DNA of 24,044 nt. Source: Palsa-892 sp035295845 (lineage in GTDB: Bacteria > Pseudomonadota > Alphaproteobacteria > Rhizobiales > Xanthobacteraceae). Position numbers and translations under genes: made by a program. How positions within the stretch are numbered: position 1 is the stretch's first letter; each line of letters starts with the position of its first letter. Below, piece after piece: positions 1-7,279 of the stretch. The DNA lies in NCBI GenBank assembly GCA_035295845.1, contig DATGIF010000021.1, positions 1 through 24,044 of the forward strand, written 5' to 3'. The notes beneath the pieces are model-generated. The model searched no databases, was not told where the DNA came from, and saw only the letters and a list, made by a program, of their open reading frames with translations.

Positions 1-1
1 A

Positions 2-553
2 AAGCTCGGCGTCGCGGTGGATCGGCCTGTCGCGCTCTTTGTCGGTTCCGGTTTTGAACGCAAGGGCTTGCGGCCCGCGATTCATTCCGTCGCTACAAAC
101 AGCGACGCCGAACTTTGGGCAGTCGGCCATGATCGCCGGCCACGGGCTTTTGTCGCAGAAGCCGAACGCGCGGGGCTCGGAAAGCGATTCCGCCTGATCG
201 GACCCGCCGATCCTCTCCCCTATTACGCCGCCGCTGACGCGCTGATCCTGCCCTCGTTCTATGATCCGTTCCCCTCGACCGCGATCGAGGCGCTCGCCTG
301 CGGGCTGCCGGTGGTGACCACGACCGGCTGCGGCGCGCGCGACATAGTGCGGGGGCTTGATCCGCGGCTCGTGCGCGACGCCGGTGACCGTGAAGGGTTG
401 GCCGAGGCGTTGCGCGCTGCGCTCGAGATTGCGATAAAGCCCGGAACGACAACGCGCGCGCGCGCGATCGCCGAGGATTTCGGCATCGACCCGATGGTCG
501 ACCGCATGTTGGCGGTGCATGAACGCGTGCGCGCCGCAAAGGGGAACGCATGA
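2..553 (+). CDS. WaaG-like family 4 glycosyltransferase, C-terminal part (5' end outside window)
   Basis: This is the C-terminal half of a GT-B fold, family 4 glycosyltransferase; the reading frame is open at the left edge, so the true start lies upstream. The visible part begins just before the conserved 'FVGSGFERKGL' segment that opens the nucleotide-sugar binding domain in WaaG/RfaG-type LPS-core glucosyltransferases. It ends with 'YDPFPSTAIEALACGLPVV', the donor-binding E-x7-E region with Asp in the first position, as is usual for WaaG relatives. The likely role is transfer of a hexose from a nucleotide sugar to the LPS inner core at the cytoplasmic face of the inner membrane; the exact sugar cannot be read from sequence. 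The TGA stop overlaps the ATG of the next gene in an ATGA junction, so the two are translationally coupled. Family assignment is firm; the WaaG-like role is inferred. Confidence 0.85.
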   Translation, partial: KLGVAVDRPVALFVGSGFERKGLRPAIHSVATNSDAELWAVGHDRRPRAFVAEAERAGLGKRFRLIGPADPLPYYAAADALILPSFYDPFPSTAIEALACGLPVVTTTGCGARDIVRGLDPRLVRDAGDREGLAEALRAALEIAIKPGTTTRARAIAEDFGIDPMVDRMLAVHERVRAAKGNA

Positions 554-2316
554 GGATCCTTCATACCGAGGCCTCGAAGGGTTGGGGCGGTCAGGAAATC
601 CGCATCCTCGACGAGGCCGAGGGCATGATCGCCCGCGGTTGGGATGTGCTGATCGCCACGCCTGCCGAGGCCGCGCTTTTCGAGGCCGCGAAGCGCCGCG
701 GCATTCCCGTTCACGCGATTGCGCTCGATCGCAGAACGCCGGCGTCCTTGCACTCCCTCTATAGCCTCATGCGTGAATTCAGACCGCACATAGTCGTGAG
801 TCACTCCTCCTCCGACAGCTGGCTCGCGGCGGTGGCGACGCGCTTCCACCGCCGGCCCGCGGTTGTCCGGTTGCGGCATCTTTCGGGGCCGGTTGCAGCC
901 GGCCCGCTTAATCGCTGGCTCTACGGCCGTGTGCCGGCACGCGTTGTCACTACGAGCACCGCCATCAATGCGATGCTGATCGAGCGACTCTCCCTCGATC
1001 CTGCGAAGGTCGTTGCGATTCCCACGGGCATCGATGTCGACCGCTTCACGCCGGGCGACCGCGCGGCGGCGCGGGCGACGCTCGGGCTTCCCGCCAATGC
1101 AAAACTCGTCGGCATAGTCGCCACGCTCCGGAGCTGGAAGGGCCATCGCTTTCTGGTGGAAGCGATGACCGACCCGCGGCTTAAGGACGCGCGCTTGATC
1201 CTGGTCGGCGATGGGCCGCAAGAGCCGGCACTGCGCGCGCAGGTCGCAGAACTCGGTCTCGACAAGCGCGCAAACTTCGCCGGCCGGCAGGACGACGTAG
1301 TGCCTTGGCTTCGCGCCCTCGACGTCTTCGTGCTGCCGTCCACCGACAGCGAAGGCGTGCCGCAGGCGTTAATGCAGGCGATGGCTTGCGGGGTGCCAGT
1401 GGTGACGACGGCGGCCGGTGGAATTCCCGAACTCGTGCGCGACGGCGAAAACGGGCTTGTTGTTCCCACCGAAAATCCATCCGCGCTCGCCGAATCGATT
1501 GACCGCCTCCTCCAAGACCGCGCCCTCGCAAGCCGCATTGCCTCCGCTGGCCGCCGCGAAGTCGAGGCGCATCACACCAAAGCCGCGATGCTAGACGCGA
1601 TGGAAAGGGTTTATCGCGCCGCGGTGCTCAAAAGTTATTGGCCGGTCGTCGGCAAAATTGCGCGCGCCGTCAAGCCGCGAACAATCCTGGATCTTCCCTC
1701 TGGCGACGGTTGGCTCGTTGACGTCATGAACGGCGTCGACAATGTCGCAATCGACGGCATCGATCTCTACAAAGCCTCGCCCAAAGGCTATCGCCAGTTT
1801 CTGATCGCCGATCTCGAGGCCGGCGTGCCGGAGGACTTGGGGATCTATGACATGGTCGTGAGCTGCGAAGGGATTGAGCACATCGCCAACCCCGGCCTCC
1901 TCCTGAAATCGGCAAAGCAACATCTGAATGCGAGCGGCACGTTCGTCGTCTCCACGCCCAATACCTGGTATCCGGCTTCACGGCTGCAGTATTTCACCCG
2001 CGGATTCTTCCCCGGTTTCCCTTCGCTCGCGGGCAAGATCAAGCCCGGCTCGCACATGCACATCATGCCGTGGAGCTTTCCGCATCTTTATCTCCACCTC
2101 AGGCTCGCGGGCTTCGAGGGGGTCGAATTGCATCCCTGTCTCGAAGGACGCACGCATATCTTCGAGTATCTCCTGGCGTTGCCGATGAAAGCGTATTGCA
2201 AGCGAAAAGCGCGCAAGGCGGCGACGCCGGAAGAAAAGCACTACTGGGAAACCTGCGCCTCGCCCGGCTCCCTCTACGCGCGGCGGCTTGTGGTATCGGC
2301 GAAGAAGGCCGGCTAA
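550..2316 (+). CDS. Glycosyltransferase family 4 fused to a class I SAM-dependent methyltransferase
   Basis: This 588-residue bifunctional protein has a GT-B glycosyltransferase in residues 1 to about 365 and a Rossmann-fold methyltransferase from about 370 to 588. The GT part starts with a glycine-rich loop ('GWGGQE', about residues 12-17) and has the donor-binding domain with 'LVGDGPQ' and 'SEGVPQALMQAMACG'. In that last motif the usual E-x7-E reads E268-x7-Q276, a variant seen in a GT4 subgroup. The methyltransferase part carries motif I 'ILDLPSGDG' (379-387) and a 'SCEGIEHIANP' segment typical of Methyltransf_11/23-like enzymes. It probably adds and methylates, or caps, a sugar of an LPS or capsule glycan, but substrate and methyl acceptor are unknown. 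Translation is coupled to the upstream gene through ATGA. The gene is convergent with the next, the stop codons being 10 bp apart. Domain calls are confident; the pathway is inferred from neighbours. Confidence 0.88.
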   Translation: MRILHTEASKGWGGQEIRILDEAEGMIARGWDVLIATPAEAALFEAAKRRGIPVHAIALDRRTPASLHSLYSLMREFRPHIVVSHSSSDSWLAAVATRFHRRPAVVRLRHLSGPVAAGPLNRWLYGRVPARVVTTSTAINAMLIERLSLDPAKVVAIPTGIDVDRFTPGDRAAARATLGLPANAKLVGIVATLRSWKGHRFLVEAMTDPRLKDARLILVGDGPQEPALRAQVAELGLDKRANFAGRQDDVVPWLRALDVFVLPSTDSEGVPQALMQAMACGVPVVTTAAGGIPELVRDGENGLVVPTENPSALAESIDRLLQDRALASRIASAGRREVEAHHTKAAMLDAMERVYRAAVLKSYWPVVGKIARAVKPRTILDLPSGDGWLVDVMNGVDNVAIDGIDLYKASPKGYRQFLIADLEAGVPEDLGIYDMVVSCEGIEHIANPGLLLKSAKQHLNASGTFVVSTPNTWYPASRLQYFTRGFFPGFPSLAGKIKPGSHMHIMPWSFPHLYLHLRLAGFEGVELHPCLEGRTHIFEYLLALPMKAYCKRKARKAATPEEKHYWETCASPGSLYARRLVVSAKKAG

Positions 2317-2326
2317 AGCCGGGCGG

Positions 2327-3022
2327 TCAGGCTGCCTGCCGCTCCAGCGCGTCGCGCTCCGCGAGCCACAGGTCGCCGTAATCGACGTTCTGCCACTCGG
2401 CGAACCACGGCCCGCCACGGGTGAAATGCACGACGTTGGGCGTGCCCTTGGCGGGTTTCTCGTTCCAGCCCTCGAGCCAGTTCCAGGTGACGGGAAGCGC
2501 ACCGATATCCTCGTCCTTCACCCACTGCATGCGGTGCAGATACGCGCCGGTCTCGCGATTGACGAGGTCGGGGTTGAGCGTCTTGACCGCCGGGTGGTCG
2601 CAGTTGAACAGCATTAGCGACGACCAGTTCTTGCGCGGATAAGCGGTCTGCACCTTGCCGTCCATCTTCACGGACTCTTTTGGCTTGTAGTCATGCTGCA
2701 CGCAATACACCGCCTTCGGCGTCTTGGTGTATTCGACAAGCCCGGCGATATCGCCGAGGAAGAGAAAATCGCAATCGCAGAAGAGCGCCCAGCCCTGATA
2801 ACCCGCGAGTGCGGGCGTGAGAAACCGCGAATAGGTGAATTCGGTCGAGGCAAGCGGGTCTTCGGTGCGCTTGTAGAGGCCGCGTGCGCGCAGGTCGTCC
2901 AGCTTAATGGGCGCGATCTGCACCGGGATCGAGGCACGCCGTTCGAGCGAAAATTTCGCAACGTCGTAGGCAACCGGCTCGCGCTTGTCCCAGCCGACGA
3001 AAACGCGAAAAGGATTTATCAT
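2327..3022 (-). CDS. GT-A type glycosyltransferase (GT8-like, DxD motif)
   Basis: This is a 231-residue cytoplasmic glycosyltransferase of the GT-A fold. It opens with 'FRVFVGWDKREPVAYDVAKFSL', the nucleotide-binding strand and a region shared with GT8-like enzymes. It carries 'FCDCDFLFLGD', in which D83-C84-D85 is the metal-binding DxD motif for a nucleotide sugar. 'VVHFTRGGPWF' near the C-terminus resembles the closing His/Gly segment of the family. The ATG at 3022 is chosen because the conserved sequence begins there; the frame stays open upstream to 3352 but that part is low-complexity and unlike any family. It lies in an LPS/capsule gene cluster and is convergent with the fusion gene and divergent from the heptosyltransferase-like gene (90 bp between starts). 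Donor and acceptor sugars are unknown. Confidence 0.82.
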   Translation of the reverse strand: MINPFRVFVGWDKREPVAYDVAKFSLERRASIPVQIAPIKLDDLRARGLYKRTEDPLASTEFTYSRFLTPALAGYQGWALFCDCDFLFLGDIAGLVEYTKTPKAVYCVQHDYKPKESVKMDGKVQTAYPRKNWSSLMLFNCDHPAVKTLNPDLVNRETGAYLHRMQWVKDEDIGALPVTWNWLEGWNEKPAKGTPNVVHFTRGGPWFAEWQNVDYGDLWLAERDALERQAA

Positions 3023-3112
3023 CGTTCGAACTCGATCTTGGCGGAAGGATCGCAGAAGGTCTAGAAAACACAGCCGCCTGACTTTGGCAAGCAAACCGCC
3101 GCCGGAACTTAG

Positions 3113-4342
3113 ATGCTTTCCATTCTTCGCCAGCTTTCCGCCGCCGCCAAAGGCCGCATGTTCGCGCCCGAAAGCTTCAGCGGCGCCGATCTCGGCTACC
3201 GTATCGGCAAGGCGATTTTCAAGATCGGCGACGGTCTGAAAGCATCGCGCCGCCGGCTGAAGCGCTGGCTGCGTTCGCCGGCAATAGCCCGCCGCTTGAG
3301 CCGCTTCCAGCGCGCAATCGCAAGGCGCGACTGGGAATCCGCGCGCACCCAAGCCCGCGAGATCGCAAGCCTTGCGGAAGCGGCGCGTGATGCGAGGCTG
3401 ATGGAAGAAATGGGTCTCGCGCTTTTACGGCTCGGCGACTACGGGCGTTCCGGGCGGCTCAGGCTCGAAAGCCGGCGGCTTTTGCGCGGCGCCAATCCGA
3501 AGGAGTGGCGGGGCGAGGCCATAGCCGGCACGCTCTTGGTCGATTTCGTCGAGAGCGAGGCCCAAGGGATGGGCGGCACCATCCAGCATGGGCGCTTTGT
3601 CGCGGAAGCAGCCAAGCACGCTACGCGCTGCGTTGCGCTTGTTCAGCCACGGCTTGTGCCGCTGTTCAGCCGCAGCTTCGCAGGAGTGGAAACGCGCGCC
3701 GCAACCGCCGACAATAAAACGGCGGCCTATACCGCGGCGGACAGGATTGCAGGCTTCGAGCAACTGAACGCTTATGTTGGCACCGACGCCGAGGCGATCG
3801 CCCGCACCTTCGTGCCGTTGCGGCCGGATCCGAAAGCGGTCGAGGAATTTTCCGCTCGCTATCGCGTCGGCAAACCCCTCGTCGGCATTTCCTGGGGAAG
3901 CTCCGCCTATGCCAAGGACACGCCTAGCCTCGATGACTGGGCTGCCTTGCTCGCGGCTCTCGATGTAAATTTCGTGTCGCTACAATACGGCAATGTGACG
4001 GGTGATCTCGCACGGCTCGCCGCGGTTTCGCAAAAAACCGTCATCAACGACAGCAGCGTCGACCAGCTCACGAACCTCGACCGCTTTGCGGCGCAGATCT
4101 TTTCCCTCGATGCGGTGGTCACCATCAGCAACACCGGCGCGCATCTTGCCGGCGCGCTCGGCGTTCCTTCGATTGTTATTATCGACGACAATTTCCGCCG
4201 CGCCTGGCCAGTTGGGACCGACCACACGCCTTATTATCCGCAAGTCGTTCTCGTGGCGAAAGACGACCGCGGCTGGACCGCGGTAATGGGAGAAGTGCGC
4301 GCACGGCTCGGCCGAATTTTCGCGCAGAACCACCCCGGTTGA
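3113..4342 (+). CDS. GT-B (GT9/heptosyltransferase-like) protein with helical, TPR-like N-terminal region
   Basis: The 409-residue protein has a basic, alpha-helical N-terminal half (about 1-170, rich in Arg and Ala, TPR-like in character). The C-terminal half resembles the donor-binding domain of family 9 glycosyltransferases. There the sequence 'VGISWGSS' (about 260) is followed by 'FVSLQYG' and 'ISNTGAHLAGALGVPSIVI', where H344 sits in the position of the conserved DTAVAHLAGALG-type motif of ADP-heptose:LPS heptosyltransferases. In this protein the Asp of that motif is replaced by Ser, so it may be a divergent transferase. A role in LPS or flagellar/capsular glycan assembly is inferred from neighbours. 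The upstream Shine-Dalgarno is weak, but ATG 3113 is the first start in a 90 bp gap divergent from the GT-A gene. The stop is 2 bp from the stop of the convergent methyltransferase gene. Confidence 0.75.
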   Translation: MLSILRQLSAAAKGRMFAPESFSGADLGYRIGKAIFKIGDGLKASRRRLKRWLRSPAIARRLSRFQRAIARRDWESARTQAREIASLAEAARDARLMEEMGLALLRLGDYGRSGRLRLESRRLLRGANPKEWRGEAIAGTLLVDFVESEAQGMGGTIQHGRFVAEAAKHATRCVALVQPRLVPLFSRSFAGVETRAATADNKTAAYTAADRIAGFEQLNAYVGTDAEAIARTFVPLRPDPKAVEEFSARYRVGKPLVGISWGSSAYAKDTPSLDDWAALLAALDVNFVSLQYGNVTGDLARLAAVSQKTVINDSSVDQLTNLDRFAAQIFSLDAVVTISNTGAHLAGALGVPSIVIIDDNFRRAWPVGTDHTPYYPQVVLVAKDDRGWTAVMGEVRARLGRIFAQNHPG

Positions 4343-4344
4343 TT

Positions 4345-5022
4345 TCAGTCAGCAGTGGAATTCTCGACCGCGCTCGTGGTCCAGCGCCGGCCGAGGAGCT
4401 TGTTCACGAGCCCGCGGTGCTTTTCGATGATCTCAAAGCGGTAGATCACGCCGGGATGACGCGCCGAGATACCGCGCAAGAGATCGCTCCACCAAGCGGG
4501 CGGGCGCTGAGTGCAATGGGCGTTCTCGCCATTGGGCAGCGTCTTCGCTGCCGGGTAGCTCGCGACATTGGCGAAGATGAATTTTTTTCCAGTCGTGAAC
4601 ATCAGCTCGACGATCCAGGGAATGTCTTCCTCCGGGCAATGCTCGAGCACGTCGGTGGAGACAACGCCGTCGAATTTCTCGGACGGAAAAGCCGAGAATT
4701 CGGGAACGCCCGGATCGAAGCAGACGATTTTCTCGACGCCGAGATATTCAGCGACGCTCGGAATAATCTCGCCGCTCGCGAGCGCAAGGTTGCGCTGCTT
4801 GTAAAGTATGCCCTTTCCGCTGCCGTAATCGAGGAGGCTCTTCGCGCCGGTGCGGCGGGCAAGCGCACGGATCGCCGGCAGGTGTCGCCGGAGGCTGCCG
4901 CCAGCATAGGTGCGCTCGGGGCTGTTTGTTTGGCCGGTATTTCCCTTGCGATGCATCTGCGCGTAATGCACGAGCAGCTCGCGATAACGCGGACTCGGAT
5001 TTTCGCGGCTATAGGCGTTCAT
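4345..5022 (-). CDS. Class I SAM-dependent methyltransferase
   Basis: This 225-residue protein has the SAM-binding motif I 'SLLDYGSGKG' (62-71), an acidic motif II in 'IVCFDPG' and the post-motif region 'FDGVVSTDVLEHCPEED'. These place it in the Methyltransf_11/12-like group of class I enzymes. The substrate is unknown. The ATG at 5022 overlaps the TGA of aspS in an ATGA arrangement (5019-5022), so it is the last gene of an infA-aspS-methyltransferase transcript and is translated by coupling. Its other neighbour is the LPS glycosyltransferase cluster, which makes a small molecule or glycan methyl acceptor more likely than tRNA; this is inference. The stop lies 2 bp from the stop of the convergent gene, leaving no room for a terminator. 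Confidence 0.82.
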   Translation of the reverse strand: MNAYSRENPSPRYRELLVHYAQMHRKGNTGQTNSPERTYAGGSLRRHLPAIRALARRTGAKSLLDYGSGKGILYKQRNLALASGEIIPSVAEYLGVEKIVCFDPGVPEFSAFPSEKFDGVVSTDVLEHCPEEDIPWIVELMFTTGKKFIFANVASYPAAKTLPNGENAHCTQRPPAWWSDLLRGISARHPGVIYRFEIIEKHRGLVNKLLGRRWTTSAVENSTAD

Positions 5023-6821
5023 TTCTTCTCGGGGAGCGCCAGACGAATGTGCAATTCGCGCAGCTGCTTCGGCGAAACTTCCGACGGCGCGCCCATCAAC
5101 AAGTCTTCCGCCTGCTGATTCATCGGGAAAAGCACCACCTCGCGCAGATTTTCCTCGCCGCAGAGGAGCATGACGATGCGGTCGACGCCGGGCGCAATCC
5201 CGCCATGCGGCGGCGCGCCGTAGCTGAGCGCGCGCAGCATGCCGCCGAATTTTTGCTCGAGTACGTCTTCGCCATAGCCGGCAATCGCGAAGGCCTTGCG
5301 CATGACGTCGGGGCGGTGATTACGGATGGCGCCAGAGGAAAGCTCCACGCCGTTGCAGACGATGTCGTACTGGATCGCCTTCAGGGCGAGAATCCTGTCC
5401 TGGTCCTTGGCATCGAGCGCGAGAAACTCCGCGGCTGCCATGTTCGGCATCGAGAACGGATTGTGGGAGAAGTCGATCTTCTTCTCCTCCTCGTTCCACT
5501 CATACATCGGAAAATCGACGATCCAGCAGAATTCGAAGCGGTCTTTCTGTAAGAGCCCAAGCTCCTCGCCGATTTTCGTGCGCGCCGCACCCGCAAGCTT
5601 CGCCGCGGCCGCCGGCTTGTCGGCGGCGAAGAAGACAGCATCGCCCGCCTTGATGCCGGCCTTCGTCGCGATTTTTTGCTGCACCTCGGCCGGGATGAAT
5701 TTCGCGATCGGGCCTTTGCCGCCATCGGCCTCAAAGACGATGTAACCCAGGCCAGGCGCGCCCATGTCGGAGCGCGCCCATTCGTTGAGCTTGTCAAAGA
5801 AGGAGCGCGGTTCTTTGGCCGCGCCCGGCGCCGGGATTGCGCGAACCACGCCGCCTTGCTTGATCACGTTCTTGAACGCCTTGAATTCTACGGCGTCGAG
5901 ACCAAATTCCTCGGTGACGTCGGCGATCACGATCGGGTTGCGCAAATCCGGTTTGTCGGAGCCATACTTCAGCATTGCCTCGGCGTAGGGAATGCGCGAA
6001 AATTTTTTCGTCACCGGCTTGTCGCCGGAAAACTCCTCGAACACGCCGCGCAGCACCGGCTCGACCGCAGCGAACACATCCTCCTGCGTGACAAAACTCA
6101 TCTCGATGTCGAGCTGGTAGAACTCGCCGGGCGAGCGGTCCGCGCGCGCGTCCTCGTCGCGGAAACAGGGCGCGATCTGGAAGTAGCGGTCGAAGCCCGA
6201 GACCATGATCAATTGCTTGAACTGCTGCGGCGCCTGCGGCAGCGCGTAGAATTTTCCCGGATGTATCCGCGAAGGCACCAGGAAGTCGCGCGCGCCTTCG
6301 GGCGAGGACGCGGTCAGGATCGGCGTCTGGAATTCGAAGAAGCCCTGCTCCTTCATGCGGCGGCGAAGACTGTCGATAATCGCGCCGCGCTTGATGATAT
6401 TCCGGTGAATGCGCTCGCGGCGGAGATCAAGGAAGCGGTATTTCAGCCGGATATCCTCCGGATATTCCTGCTCGCCGAAGACCGGCATCGGCAATTCGCC
6501 GGCGGGACCGAGCACTTCGATCTCGGTCGCGAAGACTTCGACGGCGCCGGTCGGCAGCTCCGGATTTTCGGTGCCCGCGGGGCGCTTCCGCACCTTGCCG
6601 TCGATCCGCACCACCCATTCGGACCTGAGCTTCTCCGCGGTCTTGAAAGCAGGCGAATCCGGATCAGCGACGACCTGCGTCAACCCGTAATGATCGCGAA
6701 GATCGATAAACAACAGCCCGCCATGATCGCGGATGCGGTGGCACCAGCCCGAGAGCCGCACCGTTTCGCCGATGTGCGACTCGCGGAGCGCGCCGCAAGT
6801 ATGAGAGCGATAGCGATGCAT
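5019..6821 (-). CDS. aspS: Aspartyl-tRNA synthetase
   Basis: This 600-residue class IIb aminoacyl-tRNA synthetase charges tRNA with aspartate using ATP in the cytoplasm. It begins with an OB-fold anticodon-binding domain (about 1-110, 'VRLSGWCHRIRDHGGLLFIDLRD'). The catalytic domain has motif 2 near 'CFRDEDARADR' (about 219-229) and motif 3 'GGIAPGVDRIVMLL' (Arg about 548). The bacterial GAD insertion lies between about 290 and 420. The length is typical of bacterial AspRS. The start at 6821 is preferred to the in-frame ATG at 6863 because AGGA lies just upstream on the minus strand and the family starts with 'MHRYRSHTCG'. In many alphaproteobacteria this enzyme also mischarges tRNA-Asn for GatCAB to correct; the sequence alone does not settle that here. 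It follows infA after 81 bp and couples to the methyltransferase downstream. Confidence 0.97.
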   Translation of the reverse strand: MHRYRSHTCGALRESHIGETVRLSGWCHRIRDHGGLLFIDLRDHYGLTQVVADPDSPAFKTAEKLRSEWVVRIDGKVRKRPAGTENPELPTGAVEVFATEIEVLGPAGELPMPVFGEQEYPEDIRLKYRFLDLRRERIHRNIIKRGAIIDSLRRRMKEQGFFEFQTPILTASSPEGARDFLVPSRIHPGKFYALPQAPQQFKQLIMVSGFDRYFQIAPCFRDEDARADRSPGEFYQLDIEMSFVTQEDVFAAVEPVLRGVFEEFSGDKPVTKKFSRIPYAEAMLKYGSDKPDLRNPIVIADVTEEFGLDAVEFKAFKNVIKQGGVVRAIPAPGAAKEPRSFFDKLNEWARSDMGAPGLGYIVFEADGGKGPIAKFIPAEVQQKIATKAGIKAGDAVFFAADKPAAAAKLAGAARTKIGEELGLLQKDRFEFCWIVDFPMYEWNEEEKKIDFSHNPFSMPNMAAAEFLALDAKDQDRILALKAIQYDIVCNGVELSSGAIRNHRPDVMRKAFAIAGYGEDVLEQKFGGMLRALSYGAPPHGGIAPGVDRIVMLLCGEENLREVVLFPMNQQAEDLLMGAPSEVSPKQLRELHIRLALPEKK

Positions 6822-6902
6822 GTTTGTCCTGTCAGGGGGCGTGCCGAAGATCGGCGAGTGCATAACGCAATTGGCGCGCCCGGCAAAGCGGGAGCAAAGC
6901 GA

Positions 6903-7172
6903 TCAGCGCCGGCGGAAATTCTGGCGGCGCGGGCCGGATTCGATCGCCGGACCCGTCTTATGACGGAAGCTGATGCGGCCGCGGTCAAGATCGTAGGGTG
7001 ACATTTCCACGATCACGCGGTCGCCGGCGAGCGTGCGGATGCGGTTCTTTTTCATCTTGCCGGCGGCGTAGGCAAGCACCATATGGTCGTTGTCGAGCTT
7101 GACCCGGTAATTGCCGTCGGGCAGCACCTCGATGACGGTTCCGTCGAATTCCAGCATTTCTTCCTTGGGCAT
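6903..7172 (-). CDS. infA: Translation initiation factor IF-1 (long, C-terminally extended form)
   Basis: This 89-residue S1/OB-fold protein binds the ribosomal A site during initiation. The core (residues 4-72) matches IF-1 throughout, with 'LEFDGTV', 'NDHMVLAYAAGKMKKNRIR', 'LAGDRVIVEMSPYDL' and 'GRISFRHK'. Ordinary IF-1 ends at about residue 72; here 17 further residues form a basic, Arg-rich tail ending 'PRRQNFRRR'. Such extended IF-1 copies occur in Hyphomicrobiales alongside a standard 72-residue one, so a second infA may exist elsewhere in the genome. ATG 7172 is chosen for its family match and a strong GAGGAG seven bases upstream. The Shine-Dalgarno lies in the loop of a perfect 7 bp inverted repeat whose 3' arm includes part of the start codon. 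It is probably co-transcribed with aspS, 81 bp downstream. Confidence 0.95.
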   Translation of the reverse strand: MPKEEMLEFDGTVIEVLPDGNYRVKLDNDHMVLAYAAGKMKKNRIRTLAGDRVIVEMSPYDLDRGRISFRHKTGPAIESGPRRQNFRRR

Positions 7173-7196
7173 CACGGCTCTCCTCGTTTCCGTGAT
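7170..7196 (-). promoter_or_regulatory. Start-codon hairpin of infA
   Basis: On the plus strand ATCACGG (7171-7177) is matched perfectly by CCGTGAT (7190-7196), with 12 bases between. In the infA message this puts the GAGGAG Shine-Dalgarno in the loop and the first two bases of AUG in the stem. The pairing is seen directly. A role in controlling infA translation, for example with temperature, is inference. Confidence 0.4.
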
Positions 7197-7279
7197 GCAT
7201 GAAAAGGATGCCCATTTCAAGCGGGCCCGGAGGCTGATTGCCGGTCGTCTATCGCCTTCAACTCCGCTATGAAGCGATC

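Noticed and set aside
4339..5118. 259-codon plus-strand open frame opposite the methyltransferase
   Set aside because: The minus-strand frame has a clear SAM-binding motif and an ATGA link with aspS; the plus frame has no domain.
5676..7001. 441-codon plus-strand open frame opposite aspS and infA
   Set aside because: It runs antisense across two conserved genes and their gap, with no recognisable domain.
7238..7279. Alternative TTG start of rnd with GGAGG four bases upstream
   Set aside because: Family homology starts at ATG 7280 and the added residues are not family-like. The close Shine-Dalgarno keeps it possible, so it is noted in the rnd entry rather than adopted.
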